Positions 1 to 9,129 of a DNA stretch of 64,000 nt are shown in pieces. Made by a program: the position numbers and the translations under genes. The notes beneath the pieces were generated by a model. The model was not told the origin of the DNA, did no database searches, and worked only from the letters and a program-made list of their open reading frames with translations. The first letter of the stretch is position 1. Every line of letters starts with the position of its first letter. The stretch is from NCBI RefSeq assembly GCF_007680845.1, contig NZ_VEIY01000004.1, positions 186,001 to 250,000 of the forward strand, written 5' to 3'. This DNA is from Curtobacterium pusillum (lineage in GTDB: Bacteria > Actinomycetota > Actinomycetes > Actinomycetales > Microbacteriaceae).

Positions 1-3000
1 TACACGCGGATGCGGCGGAGGCGGTCGAGCCCGGCCACCGAGACGAACCCGGGGAACACGAGCCGCTCCATCTGCTGCCGCATGTCGGTGAGCGCGGGCA
101 GGAGCGACATCGAGTTCGCCTGCTTGAGGGACCGCTCGGCCGCCCGGTGTGCGAGGAGGACAGCGGCGACCTCGGACACGGCGGTGAACATCGTGTCGAC
201 GACGGTCGCGGACACCGCGTCGCGGACGGCCTCGAACGCCGCCTTCGTGAACACGAGCCCGTCGGGGTGGGCCCGGCGGATCCCGGCGTCGACGACGGCG
301 GCGAGCACGTCGTCGAAGAGTGCGGCGGTCGAGGGGTACGGGCTGGCGGCGAGCGCGAGCTTCTCCTGCGACGTCAGGTGCGACTGGATGTACGAGACGG
401 GGGAGGGCACGGCGTGCATCACGAGCCGCCGGACACCAGCGGGCATGCGGACGGCCCGGTCGGACGGGGTCGCGAGGAGCTGCACGCCCACGGTCGCCTT
501 GGGCCCGTCGCCCTCGGCGACGAGCGCCGGGTAGGCGCGGATCACGCCGCCCGCCTGCTTCGTGTCGAGCGTCTCCGGGAGGTCGCCGTCGGGCCAGGCC
601 ACGAGGCCGGACTGTTCGACCGGTCGACGGCCGCCAGCGGACGCGACGCGAGCCGCGCCTCCTGGACGGCCCGCAGCGCGCACCGTGGCGGAGGCGACGC
701 TCTGCTGGGTCCGGTCCTTGAGCTTGGTCTGCAGGGCGGCGAGGTCCTTGCCGGCCTCGACACGTCGGCCCCGCTCGTCGACGACCGCCCACGTCGGCAG
801 CAGGTGCGCGGGCACGCGCGACAGGTCGAAGTCGGACTCCGAGACGGGCACGTAGGTCATGCGCTGGATCGTCTTCGCGAGCGTGGACCGGAAGGACTCG
901 GTCGGCTCGGTCGGTGCGTCGTCCGGGAGCTCGGCGACGATCTTCTCGGCCCAGTCGGCGGCGGGCACGACGTTCTTCCGGATCTGCTTCGGCAGGGACT
1001 TGATGAGCGCGGTGACGAGTTCCTTGCGGAGGCCCCGCACCTGCCAGTCGAACCCCTCTTCGCGCATGCGGGGGAGCAGCGCGAGCGGCACCTGCACGCT
1101 GACGCCGTCGTCCTGCGCACCCGGCTCGAAGCGGTACTTGATCGCGAGGCGCTGGTCGCCACTCCGCCACTGGGCCGGGTACTCGGCGTCGTCCTCCGCC
1201 GCCTCGGCCGCGGATTCGTCCAGGAGGTCCGACCTGCGCATCGTGAGCAGGTCCGGTTGGTCGCGCCTCGCGTTCCGCCACCACCCCTCGAAGTCGCGGG
1301 TCGTCGCGATGTCGACGGGGATGCGGGCGTCGTAGAACTCGTACACGCGCTCGTCGTCGAACAGGATGTCGCGGCGGCGGGTGCGCTCCTCGAGCTGTTC
1401 GAGTTCGCGGCGGAGCTTGCGGTTGTCGCGGTCGAAGGCCTGCTGCGCGTCCCACTCGCCCTCCACGAGGGCGTGCCGGATGAACAGCTCGCGCGAGTGC
1501 TCGGGGTCGACGCGCTTGTACTGCACCCGACGACGCTGCACGATCGGGACGCCGAACAGCGTGACCCGTTCGTAGGCGACGGCGGCGCCCTGCTTCTTCT
1601 CCCAGTGGGGCTCGCCGTACGTGCGCTTGAGGAGGTCCCCGGCGAGCGGCTCCACCCACGCGGGGTCGATCCGACCGACGGTACGGGCGAAGAGCCGGCT
1701 TGTCTCGACGAGTTCGGCGGCCATCACGGCGTCCGGCTGCTTCTTCGCGAGGACGCTGCCCGGGAACACCACGAACCGGGTGTTCCGCGACCCGAGGTAG
1801 TCGCGCTTCTCCTTGTCGCGGAGGCCGATCTGGCTGAGGAGCCCGGCGAGCAGCGACCGGTGCACGGCATCGCCGTCGTCGGAGCGGGACTGCCCGACCC
1901 GCACGTCGACCTGCTTGGCGGCACGGGACAGCTGGCGGTAGAGGTCCTGCCACTCGCGGATGCGGAGGTAGTTGAGGTACTCGGCCTTGCACAGGCGGCG
2001 GAACGCACTCGACGACAGTTCGTCCTGCTTGTCCTCGAGGTGGTTCCAGAGGTTGAGCAGGGTGAGGAAGTCGCTCGTCGGGTCGGCGAAGCGGGCGTGC
2101 AACTGGTCGGCGTGCGCCCGCTTCTCGAGGGGGCGTTCGCGCGGGTCCTGGATGCTCAGGGCACTGACGACGGCGATGACCTCGCGCCCGACGCCCTGGC
2201 GTCCGGCTTCGAGCACCATCCGGCCGAGCCGCGGGTCGATCGGCAGGCGGGTGAGCTGCTTGCCCGTCTTGGTGATCCGGCCGTCGTGGTCGACGGCCCG
2301 GAGCTCACGGAGGAGGTCGAGGCCGTCCTTGACGCCCCGGGAGTCCGGCGGCTGCAGGAACGGGAACGCCTCGATGTCGCCGAACCCGAGCGAGATCATC
2401 TGCAGGATCACCGCGGCGAGGTTCGTGCGCAGGATCTCCGGGTCGGTGTACTCCGGACGGCGGTCGAAGTCGTCCTCGGAGTAGAGCCGGATCGCGATCC
2501 CGGCGCTCGTGCGTCCGGCGCGACCGGAGCGCTGGTTGGCGCTCGCCTGGCTCACCGCTTCGATCGGCAGGCGCTGCACCTTCGCCCGCGGCGAGTACCG
2601 GGAGATGCGGGCGGTGCCGGTGTCGACGACGTACTTGATGCCCGGGACCGTCAGGGAGGTCTCGGCGACGTTCGTGGCGAGGATGACCCGTCGTCGGATG
2701 CCCGGGGTGTGCCGCCGTTCGAAGACGCGGTGCTGGTCGGCGGCGGACAAGCGGCCGTAGAGCGGGAGGACCTCGGTCCCCGGGTAGCGCTTGCCCTCGA
2801 TCGCGTCCTGGGCGTCGCGGATCTCGTTCTCGCCGGACAGGAACACGAGGACGTCGCCCGGGTCCTCGCGGGCGAGTTCGTCGAGCGCGTCGGTGATGCC
2901 CTGCATGGTGTCGCGGTCGTCGGCGTTGCTGCCGCTGTCGCCGGTGCGGGAGTCGGACTCGTCGTCATCGTCGTCGCCGGCGTCCTCGTTCACCAGGGGG

Positions 3001-3593
3001 CGGTACCGGATCTCCACCGGGTAGGTGCGGCCGGACACCTCGATGATCGGGGCGTCGTCGAAGTGCTTCGAGAACGACTCCGGGTCGATCGTGGCGCTCG
3101 TGATGATGAGCTTGAGGTCAGGTCGGCGCTGCAGCAGCCGCTTCAGGTAGCCGAGCAGGAAGTCGATCGTGAGGGACCGCTCGTGCGCCTCGTCGATGAT
3201 GATCGTGTCGTAGCGCTTCAGGTCACGGTCGAAGTGGATCTCGTTGAGCAGGATGCCGTCGGTCATCACCTTGATGCGGGTGTCCGATGACACCTTGTCG
3301 GTGAAGCGCACCTGGTACCCGACGAGGCCGCCGAGTTCGCCGCCGCCGAGTTCCTCGGCCACGCGCTCCGCGATCGTCCGGGCCGCGATGCGACGGGGCT
3401 GCGTGTGCCCGATGTGTTCGCGCCCGAGCTCGAGGCAGATCTTCGGCAGCTGCGTCGTCTTGCCCGAGCCGGTGGCCCCGGCGACGATGACGACCTGGTT
3501 GTCGCGGATGGCGGCCGCGATGTCGTCCCGCCGCTGCGACACCGGCAGTTCGGGCGGGTAGGTGATGACGGGCAGCGTGGTCGACATGAGCAT
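1..3593 (-). CDS. hrpA: ATP-dependent RNA helicase HrpA (3' end beyond window)
   Basis: DEAH-box RNA helicase that unwinds RNA with ATP; E. coli HrpA is linked to mRNA processing and to resolving stalled ribosomes. Walker A GATGSGKTT lies at about residues 39-47, DEAH at about 134 and the SAT motif at about 160, and the frame stays open to the left edge with the family's C-terminal VSVAGLDRLRR segment. About 1197 codons are visible of the usual 1300. Two ATGs (3593 and 3587) are in frame with no clear Shine-Dalgarno, so the start is uncertain by two codons. Codirectional with the next gene upstream, 23 nt away. Long opposite-strand open frames here are shadows of this gene. Confidence 0.95.
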   Translation of the reverse strand, partial: MLMSTTLPVITYPPELPVSQRRDDIAAAIRDNQVVIVAGATGSGKTTQLPKICLELGREHIGHTQPRRIAARTIAERVAEELGGGELGGLVGYQVRFTDKVSSDTRIKVMTDGILLNEIHFDRDLKRYDTIIIDEAHERSLTIDFLLGYLKRLLQRRPDLKLIITSATIDPESFSKHFDDAPIIEVSGRTYPVEIRYRPLVNEDAGDDDDDESDSRTGDSGSNADDRDTMQGITDALDELAREDPGDVLVFLSGENEIRDAQDAIEGKRYPGTEVLPLYGRLSAADQHRVFERRHTPGIRRRVILATNVAETSLTVPGIKYVVDTGTARISRYSPRAKVQRLPIEAVSQASANQRSGRAGRTSAGIAIRLYSEDDFDRRPEYTDPEILRTNLAAVILQMISLGFGDIEAFPFLQPPDSRGVKDGLDLLRELRAVDHDGRITKTGKQLTRLPIDPRLGRMVLEAGRQGVGREVIAVVSALSIQDPRERPLEKRAHADQLHARFADPTSDFLTLLNLWNHLEDKQDELSSSAFRRLCKAEYLNYLRIREWQDLYRQLSRAAKQVDVRVGQSRSDDGDAVHRSLLAGLLSQIGLRDKEKRDYLGSRNTRFVVFPGSVLAKKQPDAVMAAELVETSRLFARTVGRIDPAWVEPLAGDLLKRTYGEPHWEKKQGAAVAYERVTLFGVPIVQRRRVQYKRVDPEHSRELFIRHALVEGEWDAQQAFDRDNRKLRRELEQLEERTRRRDILFDDERVYEFYDARIPVDIATTRDFEGWWRNARRDQPDLLTMRRSDLLDESAAEAAEDDAEYPAQWRSGDQRLAIKYRFEPGAQDDGVSVQVPLALLPRMREEGFDWQVRGLRKELVTALIKSLPKQIRKNVVPAADWAEKIVAELPDDAPTEPTESFRSTLAKTIQRMTYVPVSESDFDLSRVPAHLLPTWAVVDERGRRVEAGKDLAALQTKLKDRTQQSVASATVRAAGRPGGAARVASAGGRRPVEQSGLVAWPDGDLPETLDTKQAGGVIRAYPALVAEGDGPKATVGVQLLATPSDRAVRMPAGVRRLVMHAVPSPVSYIQSHLTSQEKLALAASPYPSTAALFDDVLAAVVDAGIRRAHPDGLVFTKAAFEAVRDAVSATVVDTMFTAVSEVAAVLLAHRAAERSLKQANSMSLLPALTDMRQQMERLVFPGFVSVAGLDRLRRIRV

Positions 3594-3616
3594 TTCAGCT
3601 TACAGGCCGCCGCAGT

Positions 3617-5491
3617 TCACTGCAGCTGCGCGACCAGGTCGGGCGCCGAGCGTGCGGGCAGCCCGCACACCCGGTCGTGGCAGACGTACCCGGCGGGGTC
3701 GAGCGCGTCGCGGGCCTCGAACAGCTCGAACCCGGCTGCCGTCCACGCGCTCGCCTGCTCCGGCGTGACGAGGGCGACGACCGTGCCGGGACGGCGGGCC
3801 GCGCGGGCCGCCGTCCGGAGCGGGTCGGACGGGTCCGAGGCGACGACGACGACCTCGCGCGACGGCCGCTGCAGAGCGAGCACGACGCCCAGGGCATCGG
3901 CGTGACCGAGGGGCCGTTCGGTCCCCGTGGTCGCCCGGTCCGCGACGCGTGCCGCTGCGGCGTCGCGGTACGACGACGAGCCGGTCAGCGCGGCGGTGAT
4001 CGCGGCGGCCGAGGCGAGCGCCACCGTCCCCGACCGCATCGCCGTCTGTGGCTGTTCGCCCGTGGCCGTGCCGGCGGCGGCCAGCACCGGGTCGACGTCG
4101 AACCGCTCCGCCAGACCGTCGTCCACCAGTCCGCGCGCGGCCACCGCGTACGCGACCTCGCCCGTCGCGAGCGCGAGCTCGAGCAGCCCCTCGGCGAGGA
4201 GCCCGACGTCCTCGATCGTCGACGGCGCGGCCGAGGCCCCACGCGGGGTGCTCGACCGGACGGCGACGTGGCCGTCCCGCACGTGCGTGGCGAGCAGCGC
4301 GTCGGCGGCACCCCGGGCGAGGTCGAGCATCTCGTCGTCGCCGTGCCGGACCCCGGCGATCGCCAGGCCACGGATCGCCAGACCGTTCCACCCGGTCAGC
4401 ACCTGGTCGTCGAGCGGCGGCGGGTCGAGCCGTGCACGCGCATCGAGCGGCAGTCGGTACCACTCGCCCTCCACCCGCTTGCCGTCGATCGTCGACTCAC
4501 TGTCCTGCGCGGCGACGAACGCGCCGTCGTCCCGCCGGAGGGTGTCGCGGAGGAAGTCGGCGATGCCCCGCGACTGCTCCGCACCCGCGATGGCCAACAG
4601 GCCCGCGTTGTCGTAGAGCATCCGTTCGTAGTGCGGCACCGACCAGTCCCGCTTCGTCGCGTACCGGAAGACCCCACCGTCGGCGTCGGTCAGTTCGGAG
4701 GCGCGGATCGCGTGCAGGGTCCGGTCGAGGAGGCCGGCGGCGTCGCCGTGGCCTTCGTCGCCGTCGCCGTCGCCGTCGCCGTCACCGGCGCCGTCGTCCG
4801 CGGCGACGTCCGCGAGGAACTCGAGCAGCGGCGCGCTCGGGAACTTCGGCGCGCCGCCGAAACCGCCGTACGTGGTGTCCTCGGCCTCGGCGAGCTGTCG
4901 GGTGACAGCCCGGATGTCGTCGACGGACGGGAGGCGCGGCTCGGCCCCGGCGGACACCTCGCCCAAGCGGGTGGCCGCGTCCGCCTCGGCACCCTGCCGG
5001 ATCGCCGTGGCGATCGCACTCGCGTTCGCGTCGACCTCGTGCCGACGCTGGGTCCAGGCGTCGGTGACCGCCGCGAGGATCTGCCGGAACGCCGGCACCT
5101 GCCCCACCGGCGTCGGCGGGAAGTACGTCCCCGCGAAGAACACGTGGCCGTCCGGGGTCGTGAACGTCGTCAGGGGCCAGCCGAGCTGCTGGGTGAACGC
5201 GCTCGCTGCGGCCATCAGGCTGGCGTCCACGTCCGGGCGTTCTTCACGGTCGACCTTCACGGCGACGAAGTCGCGGCGGAGCAGGTCGCCGATCTCCGGG
5301 TCGGCGAAGCTCTCGCGGGCCATGACGTGGCACCAGTGACACGTGGCGTAGCCGACCGAGACGAGGACCGGCACGTTCCGCTCGCGTGCCTCGGCGAAGG
5401 CCTCGGGTCCCCATTCCCGCCAGTCGACCGGGTTGTCGGCGTGCAGGCGGAGGTACGGGCTGACGGAGGTGCCGAGCCGGTTGTCGTTCAT
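3617..5491 (-). CDS. Thioredoxin domain-containing protein, DUF255/YyaL family
   Basis: Homologue of YyaL and mammalian SSP411: an N-terminal thioredoxin-like domain (DUF255) followed by an alpha/alpha-barrel resembling glycan-processing enzymes; the biochemical role is not known. The CHWCHVM redox motif is at residues 51-57, in the family context [16 protein letters not shown]. 624 aa, slightly shorter than the usual 650-680. The ATG at 5491 overlaps the stop of the upstream P-loop gene (ATGA), so they are translationally coupled. Codons at 4757-4786 form a run of GTCGCC hexamers coding a Gly-Asp-rich loop, an in-frame microsatellite. Cytosolic: no signal peptide is visible. Confidence 0.9.
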   Translation of the reverse strand: MNDNRLGTSVSPYLRLHADNPVDWREWGPEAFAEARERNVPVLVSVGYATCHWCHVMARESFADPEIGDLLRRDFVAVKVDREERPDVDASLMAAASAFTQQLGWPLTTFTTPDGHVFFAGTYFPPTPVGQVPAFRQILAAVTDAWTQRRHEVDANASAIATAIRQGAEADAATRLGEVSAGAEPRLPSVDDIRAVTRQLAEAEDTTYGGFGGAPKFPSAPLLEFLADVAADDGAGDGDGDGDGDEGHGDAAGLLDRTLHAIRASELTDADGGVFRYATKRDWSVPHYERMLYDNAGLLAIAGAEQSRGIADFLRDTLRRDDGAFVAAQDSESTIDGKRVEGEWYRLPLDARARLDPPPLDDQVLTGWNGLAIRGLAIAGVRHGDDEMLDLARGAADALLATHVRDGHVAVRSSTPRGASAAPSTIEDVGLLAEGLLELALATGEVAYAVAARGLVDDGLAERFDVDPVLAAAGTATGEQPQTAMRSGTVALASAAAITAALTGSSSYRDAAAARVADRATTGTERPLGHADALGVVLALQRPSREVVVVASDPSDPLRTAARAARRPGTVVALVTPEQASAWTAAGFELFEARDALDPAGYVCHDRVCGLPARSAPDLVAQLQ

Positions 5492-6036
5492 GCTCCCAGG
5501 GTGCTCCTTCCCGTGACCCACCCCGTCAGCATCGCGAGCCGATGCGCCACGTCGGCCGGGGCCATGGTGTCCGTGTCCACCCGGGTGACCGTGTCCGCGG
5601 TGGCCGAGTCGAGCCTCCTGGCCGTCCGTGCGCTGTGTGCGACCTGCGCGTCCGGGGGCACGCCGCCCGCGCGCCGGGTGAGCCGCTCGGCCGTCACGGC
5701 GTCGCCGGCGCGGAGGAGCACCACGGTGACGACCGGATGGTCGCCCATCGCCGCGGCGAGGTGCTCGTGCTCGAGCACCGACACTGTGTTCGTGAAGATC
5801 AATCGGTGGTGGCCGAGCTCGCGGTACCCGGCCCACATCGCGGCGAGGTTCCGCTCGGCCAGGTGCGCCTCCGGGTGCTCGACGTGCGGGGCCGGGTGCG
5901 CGAGGTCGAGCAGGTCGCCCTCGATCACCGCGTGCCGGACGTCGGCGCCCACCAGCAGGTCGTGCAGCGCCTCGGCCGCGGTGGACTTCCCGACGCCGGA
6001 GCGACCCCCGATGAAGAGGACCTCGGAGCGGGGCAC
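5488..6036 (-). CDS. P-loop NTPase / nucleotide kinase-like protein
   Basis: 182 aa with Walker [10 protein letters not shown] at residues 10-18 close to the N-terminus, followed by VIEGDLLD and later [16 protein letters not shown], an arrangement like small kinases (adenylylsulfate/gluconate-kinase type) that phosphorylate a small molecule. The substrate cannot be told. The GTG at 6036 was chosen because it gives the short N-terminus before Walker A expected of this fold and lies 4 nt after the upstream epimerase stop; its stop overlaps the DUF255 start. The three genes look like one operon read leftward. Confidence 0.75.
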   Translation of the reverse strand: MPRSEVLFIGGRSGVGKSTAAEALHDLLVGADVRHAVIEGDLLDLAHPAPHVEHPEAHLAERNLAAMWAGYRELGHHRLIFTNTVSVLEHEHLAAAMGDHPVVTVVLLRAGDAVTAERLTRRAGGVPPDAQVAHSARTARRLDSATADTVTRVDTDTMAPADVAHRLAMLTGWVTGRSTLGA

Positions 6037-6040
6037 GGCG

Positions 6041-7141
6041 TCAGTCCAGGCCGAGCGAGAGGAGCGCGAGGGCCGCGTCCTCGGGGCCGTAGTCGAACAA
6101 GCGGTCCCAGAACGGGTCGCTCGCCCACGGCACGTCGCTGCCCGCCGGGACGGCGTGCGCGGTCTCGACGAGCCAGTCGAGCTCGGGGACGACCGCGGTC
6201 GCGAAGGCCGGCGGCTGCCAGCCGAGCGCACGTGCCGCCGTCGTGTCGAGGACGAAGGGCGACGGGGACGACCACGGGGTGGTCCCGACGAAGGCGGGGG
6301 CGTCCGCGTCGAGCAGGACCTCGTCGAAGCGGTGGTCGAGGTGGCCGGCGATGGTGCGGACGATCTCGAGCGCGGACGGCGCGGTCTCGTCGGCGACGTT
6401 GAGGATGCGCCGGTCCGGTGCGCCGGCGGCGAGCCGGACGAGCGACGCGATGCCGCTCGCGGCGGTCGTGTGGTCGACGCCGCGGCCCTGGTCGGCGAGG
6501 AGGATGCGCTCCCGGCCGTCGAGGGCACGGCGGACGACGAACCACTCCCGCGGCCGACCGATCCCGACGCCGTACACCTTCGACGGACGCAGCACGGTGA
6601 CCGGTGCGCCGTGGTCGAGCAGGACCTGCTCGGCGGCGACCTTCGCGGCGCCGTACCCGTCGCGGCTGGTCGGGTCGCCGTCGCCCGCCGTCACGGTCGG
6701 CTGCAGTTCGGAGACCGGGCCGCCGAACACGGGCTTGTCGACGGAGTTGGCGTGTCGTCCCTGCTCGTCGGCGTAGACCGCCTTCGAGGAGACGAACACG
6801 GTCGACCCGACGTCGTCGAGGAACGGGCGGAGCTGGAGGGCGTCGTCGCGGGTGAGGCCGACGGCGTCGACGAGGAGGTCGGCGCCGGGGCGGAGGAGTT
6901 CGCGGAGGACCGAGGTGTCGCGACGGTCGCCGGGGACGAACGTCGCGCCGGCTGCGATGAGGGAGTCGGCGACCGGGCCGCCACGTCGGGCGACGACGTC
7001 GACCTGCCAGTCGTCGCTGCTCCGGCCGGAGGTGCCGGTGCGGCCGGTGGTGCCGCCTCCGGAGGCGTCGAGGAGGTCACGCGCGATGGCGGAACCGATC
7101 CCGCCGGTACCGCCGAGGACGACCGCGCGTCTGGTGCTCAT
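6041..7141 (-). CDS. NAD(P)-dependent epimerase/dehydratase family protein
   Basis: Extended-SDR-type protein of 366 aa. The nucleotide-binding glycine motif GGTGGIG is at residues 10-16, directly after a first beta strand. Middle segments (VFVSSKAVYAD, YGAAKVAAEQ) match the Ser and YxxxK positions of sugar epimerases, and LRPSKVYGVGIGRPREWF follows as in nucleotide-sugar enzymes. Substrate unknown. A low-complexity Gly/Thr stretch around residues 28-42 is unusual. A -10 hexamer TAGCGT ends 6 nt before the ATG, suggesting a leaderless transcript and that this is the first gene of the three-gene unit. Confidence 0.85.
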   Translation of the reverse strand: MSTRRAVVLGGTGGIGSAIARDLLDASGGGTTGRTGTSGRSSDDWQVDVVARRGGPVADSLIAAGATFVPGDRRDTSVLRELLRPGADLLVDAVGLTRDDALQLRPFLDDVGSTVFVSSKAVYADEQGRHANSVDKPVFGGPVSELQPTVTAGDGDPTSRDGYGAAKVAAEQVLLDHGAPVTVLRPSKVYGVGIGRPREWFVVRRALDGRERILLADQGRGVDHTTAASGIASLVRLAAGAPDRRILNVADETAPSALEIVRTIAGHLDHRFDEVLLDADAPAFVGTTPWSSPSPFVLDTTAARALGWQPPAFATAVVPELDWLVETAHAVPAGSDVPWASDPFWDRLFDYGPEDAALALLSLGLD

Positions 7142-7147
7142 GCGTCA

Positions 7148-7153
7148 ACGCTA
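7148..7153 (-). promoter_or_regulatory. -10 hexamer TAGCGT of epimerase operon
   Basis: TAGCGT on the minus strand, 6 nt before the ATG at 7141; no Shine-Dalgarno between, so probably a leaderless start. Confidence 0.5.
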
Positions 7154-7178
7154 GTCGTGGCGGGACTCGTCGCCGCAC

Positions 7179-7214
7179 GGTCCGCGGCCGTCCCGCGGTC
7201 CGCGGCCGTCCCGC
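7179..7214. repeat. 18-bp tandem repeat, two copies
   Basis: Unit GGTCCGCGGCCGTCCCGC occurs at 7179-7196 and 7197-7214 without change, followed by a partial third copy starting GGTCCGGGG. It fills the gap between the epimerase promoter and the rhodanese stop codon. The unit contains CCGCGG palindromes and could fold; it may act as the terminator of the rhodanese gene or be a simple duplication. Confidence 0.7.
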
Positions 7215-7223
7215 GGTCCGGGG

Positions 7224-8117
7224 TCAGGACGCGACGGACTCGGGCTCGCGGCGCCACCAGTCGGCGAGGGACCCGTCGTACACGGTGACCTTCTCGTGAC
7301 CGAGCACCGTGAGTGCGAGCGCATCGGCGCACGCAGCACTGCCGACGCCGCAGTACGTGACGATCTCGTCGGCGTCGAGGACCGAGGCGAACGCCTGCCG
7401 CAGGGCCGCCCCGCGGAGGTAGGCATTCGTCTCCGGGTCGAGGATCGCGTCCACGGCGATGGTGGTGCTGCCCGGGACGATCGGCGGGTGCTCGGTGCCG
7501 AGCGCGGACTGCGGCGCCGCGAACACCAGGGACGCGGGCTGCTCGCCCGTGACGGCGCGGAGGACGCGGTCGTGGTCCGCCCAGAGCGGCCGTTCCTCGC
7601 CCGCGAGGAAGGTCGCGGTGGCTGCTGCTGCCGCTGCCCCTGTCGCCGTCGGGGTGGTGGACGTCTGCTTGGGCCGGAGGGCGCCGACGCGCACCGGTCG
7701 TCCCTCGTCCCGCCACTTCGTGAAGCCCCCGTCGAGCACCGCGACCGAGTCGAACCCGAACGAGCGGAAGATCCACCACAGTCGGGCCGACCACTCGCCG
7801 AGACCGTCGTCGTAGACCACGACCGTGGACTCGCTCGTCACGCCGAGCTCGCGGGCGGCGGCCTCGAACCGCTCGGCGGCGGGACGGGTGAACGGCACGG
7901 CGGCGTCCGGGGTGGAGAACGCCTCGACCAGGTCGGCGTAGCGGGCGCCCGGGACGTGACCGCGCTGCTCGTACGAGTCCCGCGCGGTCTGCCACATCGT
8001 CTCGAGTCCGGCCCCCACCGTGTGCACGGAAGCATCGAGCACGACGAGCTCGTCAGCACCGAGGTGGTCTGCGAGCCACTGCGTCGACACGAGCGGCGAG
8101 GTCAGGACGGGGGCCAT
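7224..8117 (-). CDS. sseA: Sulfurtransferase, tandem rhodanese (thiosulfate / 3-mercaptopyruvate type)
   Basis: Two rhodanese domains: an inactive N-terminal one (residues about 10-140, with VVYDDGLGEWSARLWW) and a catalytic C-terminal one with the Cys loop CGVGSA at about residues 256-261. Such enzymes move sulfane sulfur from thiosulfate or 3-mercaptopyruvate to cyanide or thiols; the loop alone does not settle which donor is used. 297 aa, a normal length. The linker holds a Thr/Ala low-complexity stretch (TATGAAAAAATATF). Start ATG at 8117 is preferred over an upstream in-frame ATG because a -10 hexamer TACCGT lies 7 nt before it. Confidence 0.9.
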   Translation of the reverse strand: MAPVLTSPLVSTQWLADHLGADELVVLDASVHTVGAGLETMWQTARDSYEQRGHVPGARYADLVEAFSTPDAAVPFTRPAAERFEAAARELGVTSESTVVVYDDGLGEWSARLWWIFRSFGFDSVAVLDGGFTKWRDEGRPVRVGALRPKQTSTTPTATGAAAAAATATFLAGEERPLWADHDRVLRAVTGEQPASLVFAAPQSALGTEHPPIVPGSTTIAVDAILDPETNAYLRGAALRQAFASVLDADEIVTYCGVGSAACADALALTVLGHEKVTVYDGSLADWWRREPESVAS

Positions 8118-8124
8118 GCCGCAC

Positions 8125-8130
8125 ACGGTA
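8125..8130 (-). promoter_or_regulatory. -10 hexamer TACCGT of sulfurtransferase gene
   Basis: Seven nt before the ATG at 8117 on the minus strand; supports a leaderless start there. Confidence 0.5.
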
Positions 8131-8196
8131 ACCGGCACCCCTGACGGATGCGAGGGAATCCGACACACTGCGCAACCGGCACCCTTCGCCTGCGCG

Positions 8197-8772
8197 TCAC
8201 ACCGGGCGGAGCGGTTCCTGGACCTCGGGCAGTTCGACCCGGATGCGGTCGCCCGGGCGGACGGCACCGCCGGCGAGCACGACCGCCATCACGCCGCCCT
8301 TCCGCTCGACGGACCCGTCCTCGGCGCGCCCGAGCACCGCACGGAGCAGCCCGGGCTCGAAGTCGTTGATCTGTTGGCACGGGTTCCGCAGCCCGGTGAC
8401 CCGGACCTTCGCGTCGTCGCCGAGGTGCAGGACGGTGTCCGTCGGGAGCCCGAGCAGGTCGACCCCGCGGGTCGTGACGTTCTCGCCCATCTGCCCCGGA
8501 GCGACCGCGAACCCGTCCTCGGCGACCTCGTCGAAGACCTCGGCGTGCAGCAGGTGCACCTGCCGGAGGTTCGGCTGTGAGGGGTCCCGGGCGACCCGCG
8601 ACCGGTGTTGGACGGTCGTGCCGGCGTGCGCGTCGCCCTCGATGCCCCAGCCTTCGACGAGGACGACCTCGTCGACGGTCGGTTTGCTGAAGTGGTGCCC
8701 CGGGTCGCGGCTCACGGAGACGACGACGGCGTGGTCTTCCTCGGTGGTGGTCACGAGTCGATCCTCGCGCAT
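8197..8772 (-). CDS. MOSC domain-containing protein
   Basis: MOSC domains are the sulfur-carrier/molybdenum-cofactor-binding module of Moco sulfurases and of YiiM/mARC-type proteins. Visible family features are VLVEGWGIEGDAHAG, QVHLLHAEVFDE, GQMGENVTTRGVDL and RVTGLRNPC with the conserved Cys. 191 aa from ATG 8772; a GTG at 8754 (VTTTEED) is an alternative start. It belongs to the single-domain YiiM-like group. The adjacent sulfurtransferase and the molybdenum genes 20 kb away make a role in cofactor or sulfur handling plausible but unproven. Confidence 0.88.
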   Translation of the reverse strand: MREDRLVTTTEEDHAVVVSVSRDPGHHFSKPTVDEVVLVEGWGIEGDAHAGTTVQHRSRVARDPSQPNLRQVHLLHAEVFDEVAEDGFAVAPGQMGENVTTRGVDLLGLPTDTVLHLGDDAKVRVTGLRNPCQQINDFEPGLLRAVLGRAEDGSVERKGGVMAVVLAGGAVRPGDRIRVELPEVQEPLRPV

Positions 8773-8878
8773 GGCGGGTCGGTCGCGCGAGTGGGTGGCG
8801 CGGGACGCCGGGCTTGGGCCGGGTGAGGGCGGCGGTGGGGTCGGCGGTTGGGGGCGGCTGTGGCGCGTGCGCTGTGGT

Positions 8879-8916
8879 GCGACACCCCCGTTGTCGTACG
8901 ACGTCGACCTTGTCGC
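8879..8916. repeat. 38-nt palindromic element, copy 1
   Basis: Begins GCGACA and ends TGTCGC (terminal inverted repeats) and carries the perfect palindrome GTCGTACGAC in the middle. Differs from copy 2 at only two of 38 positions. Confidence 0.85.
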
Positions 8917-8950
8917 AACACTCGCTCGGGGTCGCGCGCGGCCGGGACGG

Positions 8951-8988
8951 GCGACATCCCCGTTGTCGTACGACATCGACCTTGTCGC
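8951..8988. repeat. 38-nt palindromic element, copy 2
   Basis: Direct near-copy of 8879-8916, 34 nt downstream, with the same GCGACA/TGTCGC ends and central GTCGTACGAC. Confidence 0.85.
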
Positions 8989-9072
8989 GCCGACTCCGCG
9001 CCCGCGCCCGCCGCCGCGCCCGCCGCCGTACCCCGCGCACCGCCGCGGCCGCACCACCCGACCCCGCACGCA

Positions 9073-9108
9073 CGACGGCCCGCCCCGGAGAACCGGGACG
9101 GGCCGTCG
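9073..9108 (-). terminator. Hairpin terminator of the DHA2 efflux gene
   Basis: Arms 9073-9088 and 9093-9108 (16 bp, loop AGAA) pair fully in the minus-strand RNA, where the only non-Watson-Crick position becomes G-U. It lies 21 nt past the stop codon at 9130. No U-tract follows, as is usual in actinobacteria. Confidence 0.8.
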
Positions 9109-9129
9109 AGCGTGCGCGCAGCGCGTGCG

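Larger units (their letters stand above)
8773..9129. other. Intergenic stretch with paired repeats and terminator
   Basis: 357 bp without a supported gene. It holds two 38-nt elements (8879-8916 and 8951-8988) and a strong hairpin (9073-9108) serving the efflux gene. No promoter is obvious for the MOSC gene. Confidence 0.7.

Noticed and set aside
147-3290. 1047-codon open frame on the plus strand
   Set aside because: It mirrors the hrpA codons in a high-G+C genome; no family features, while the minus strand has Walker A, DEAH and SAT motifs.
4757-4786. GTCGCC hexamer run as a phase-variable switch
   Set aside because: Unit length is a multiple of three, so slippage changes loop length but not frame.
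3677-7288. Very long plus-strand frame (1203 codons)
   Set aside because: Antisense to four genes with clear families; Arg/Gly/Val-rich shadow translation.
8879-8988. Possible two-repeat CRISPR (38-nt repeats, 34-nt spacer)
   Set aside because: Only two copies, no further units, no cas genes, and the repeats have internal palindromes and terminal inverted repeats instead.
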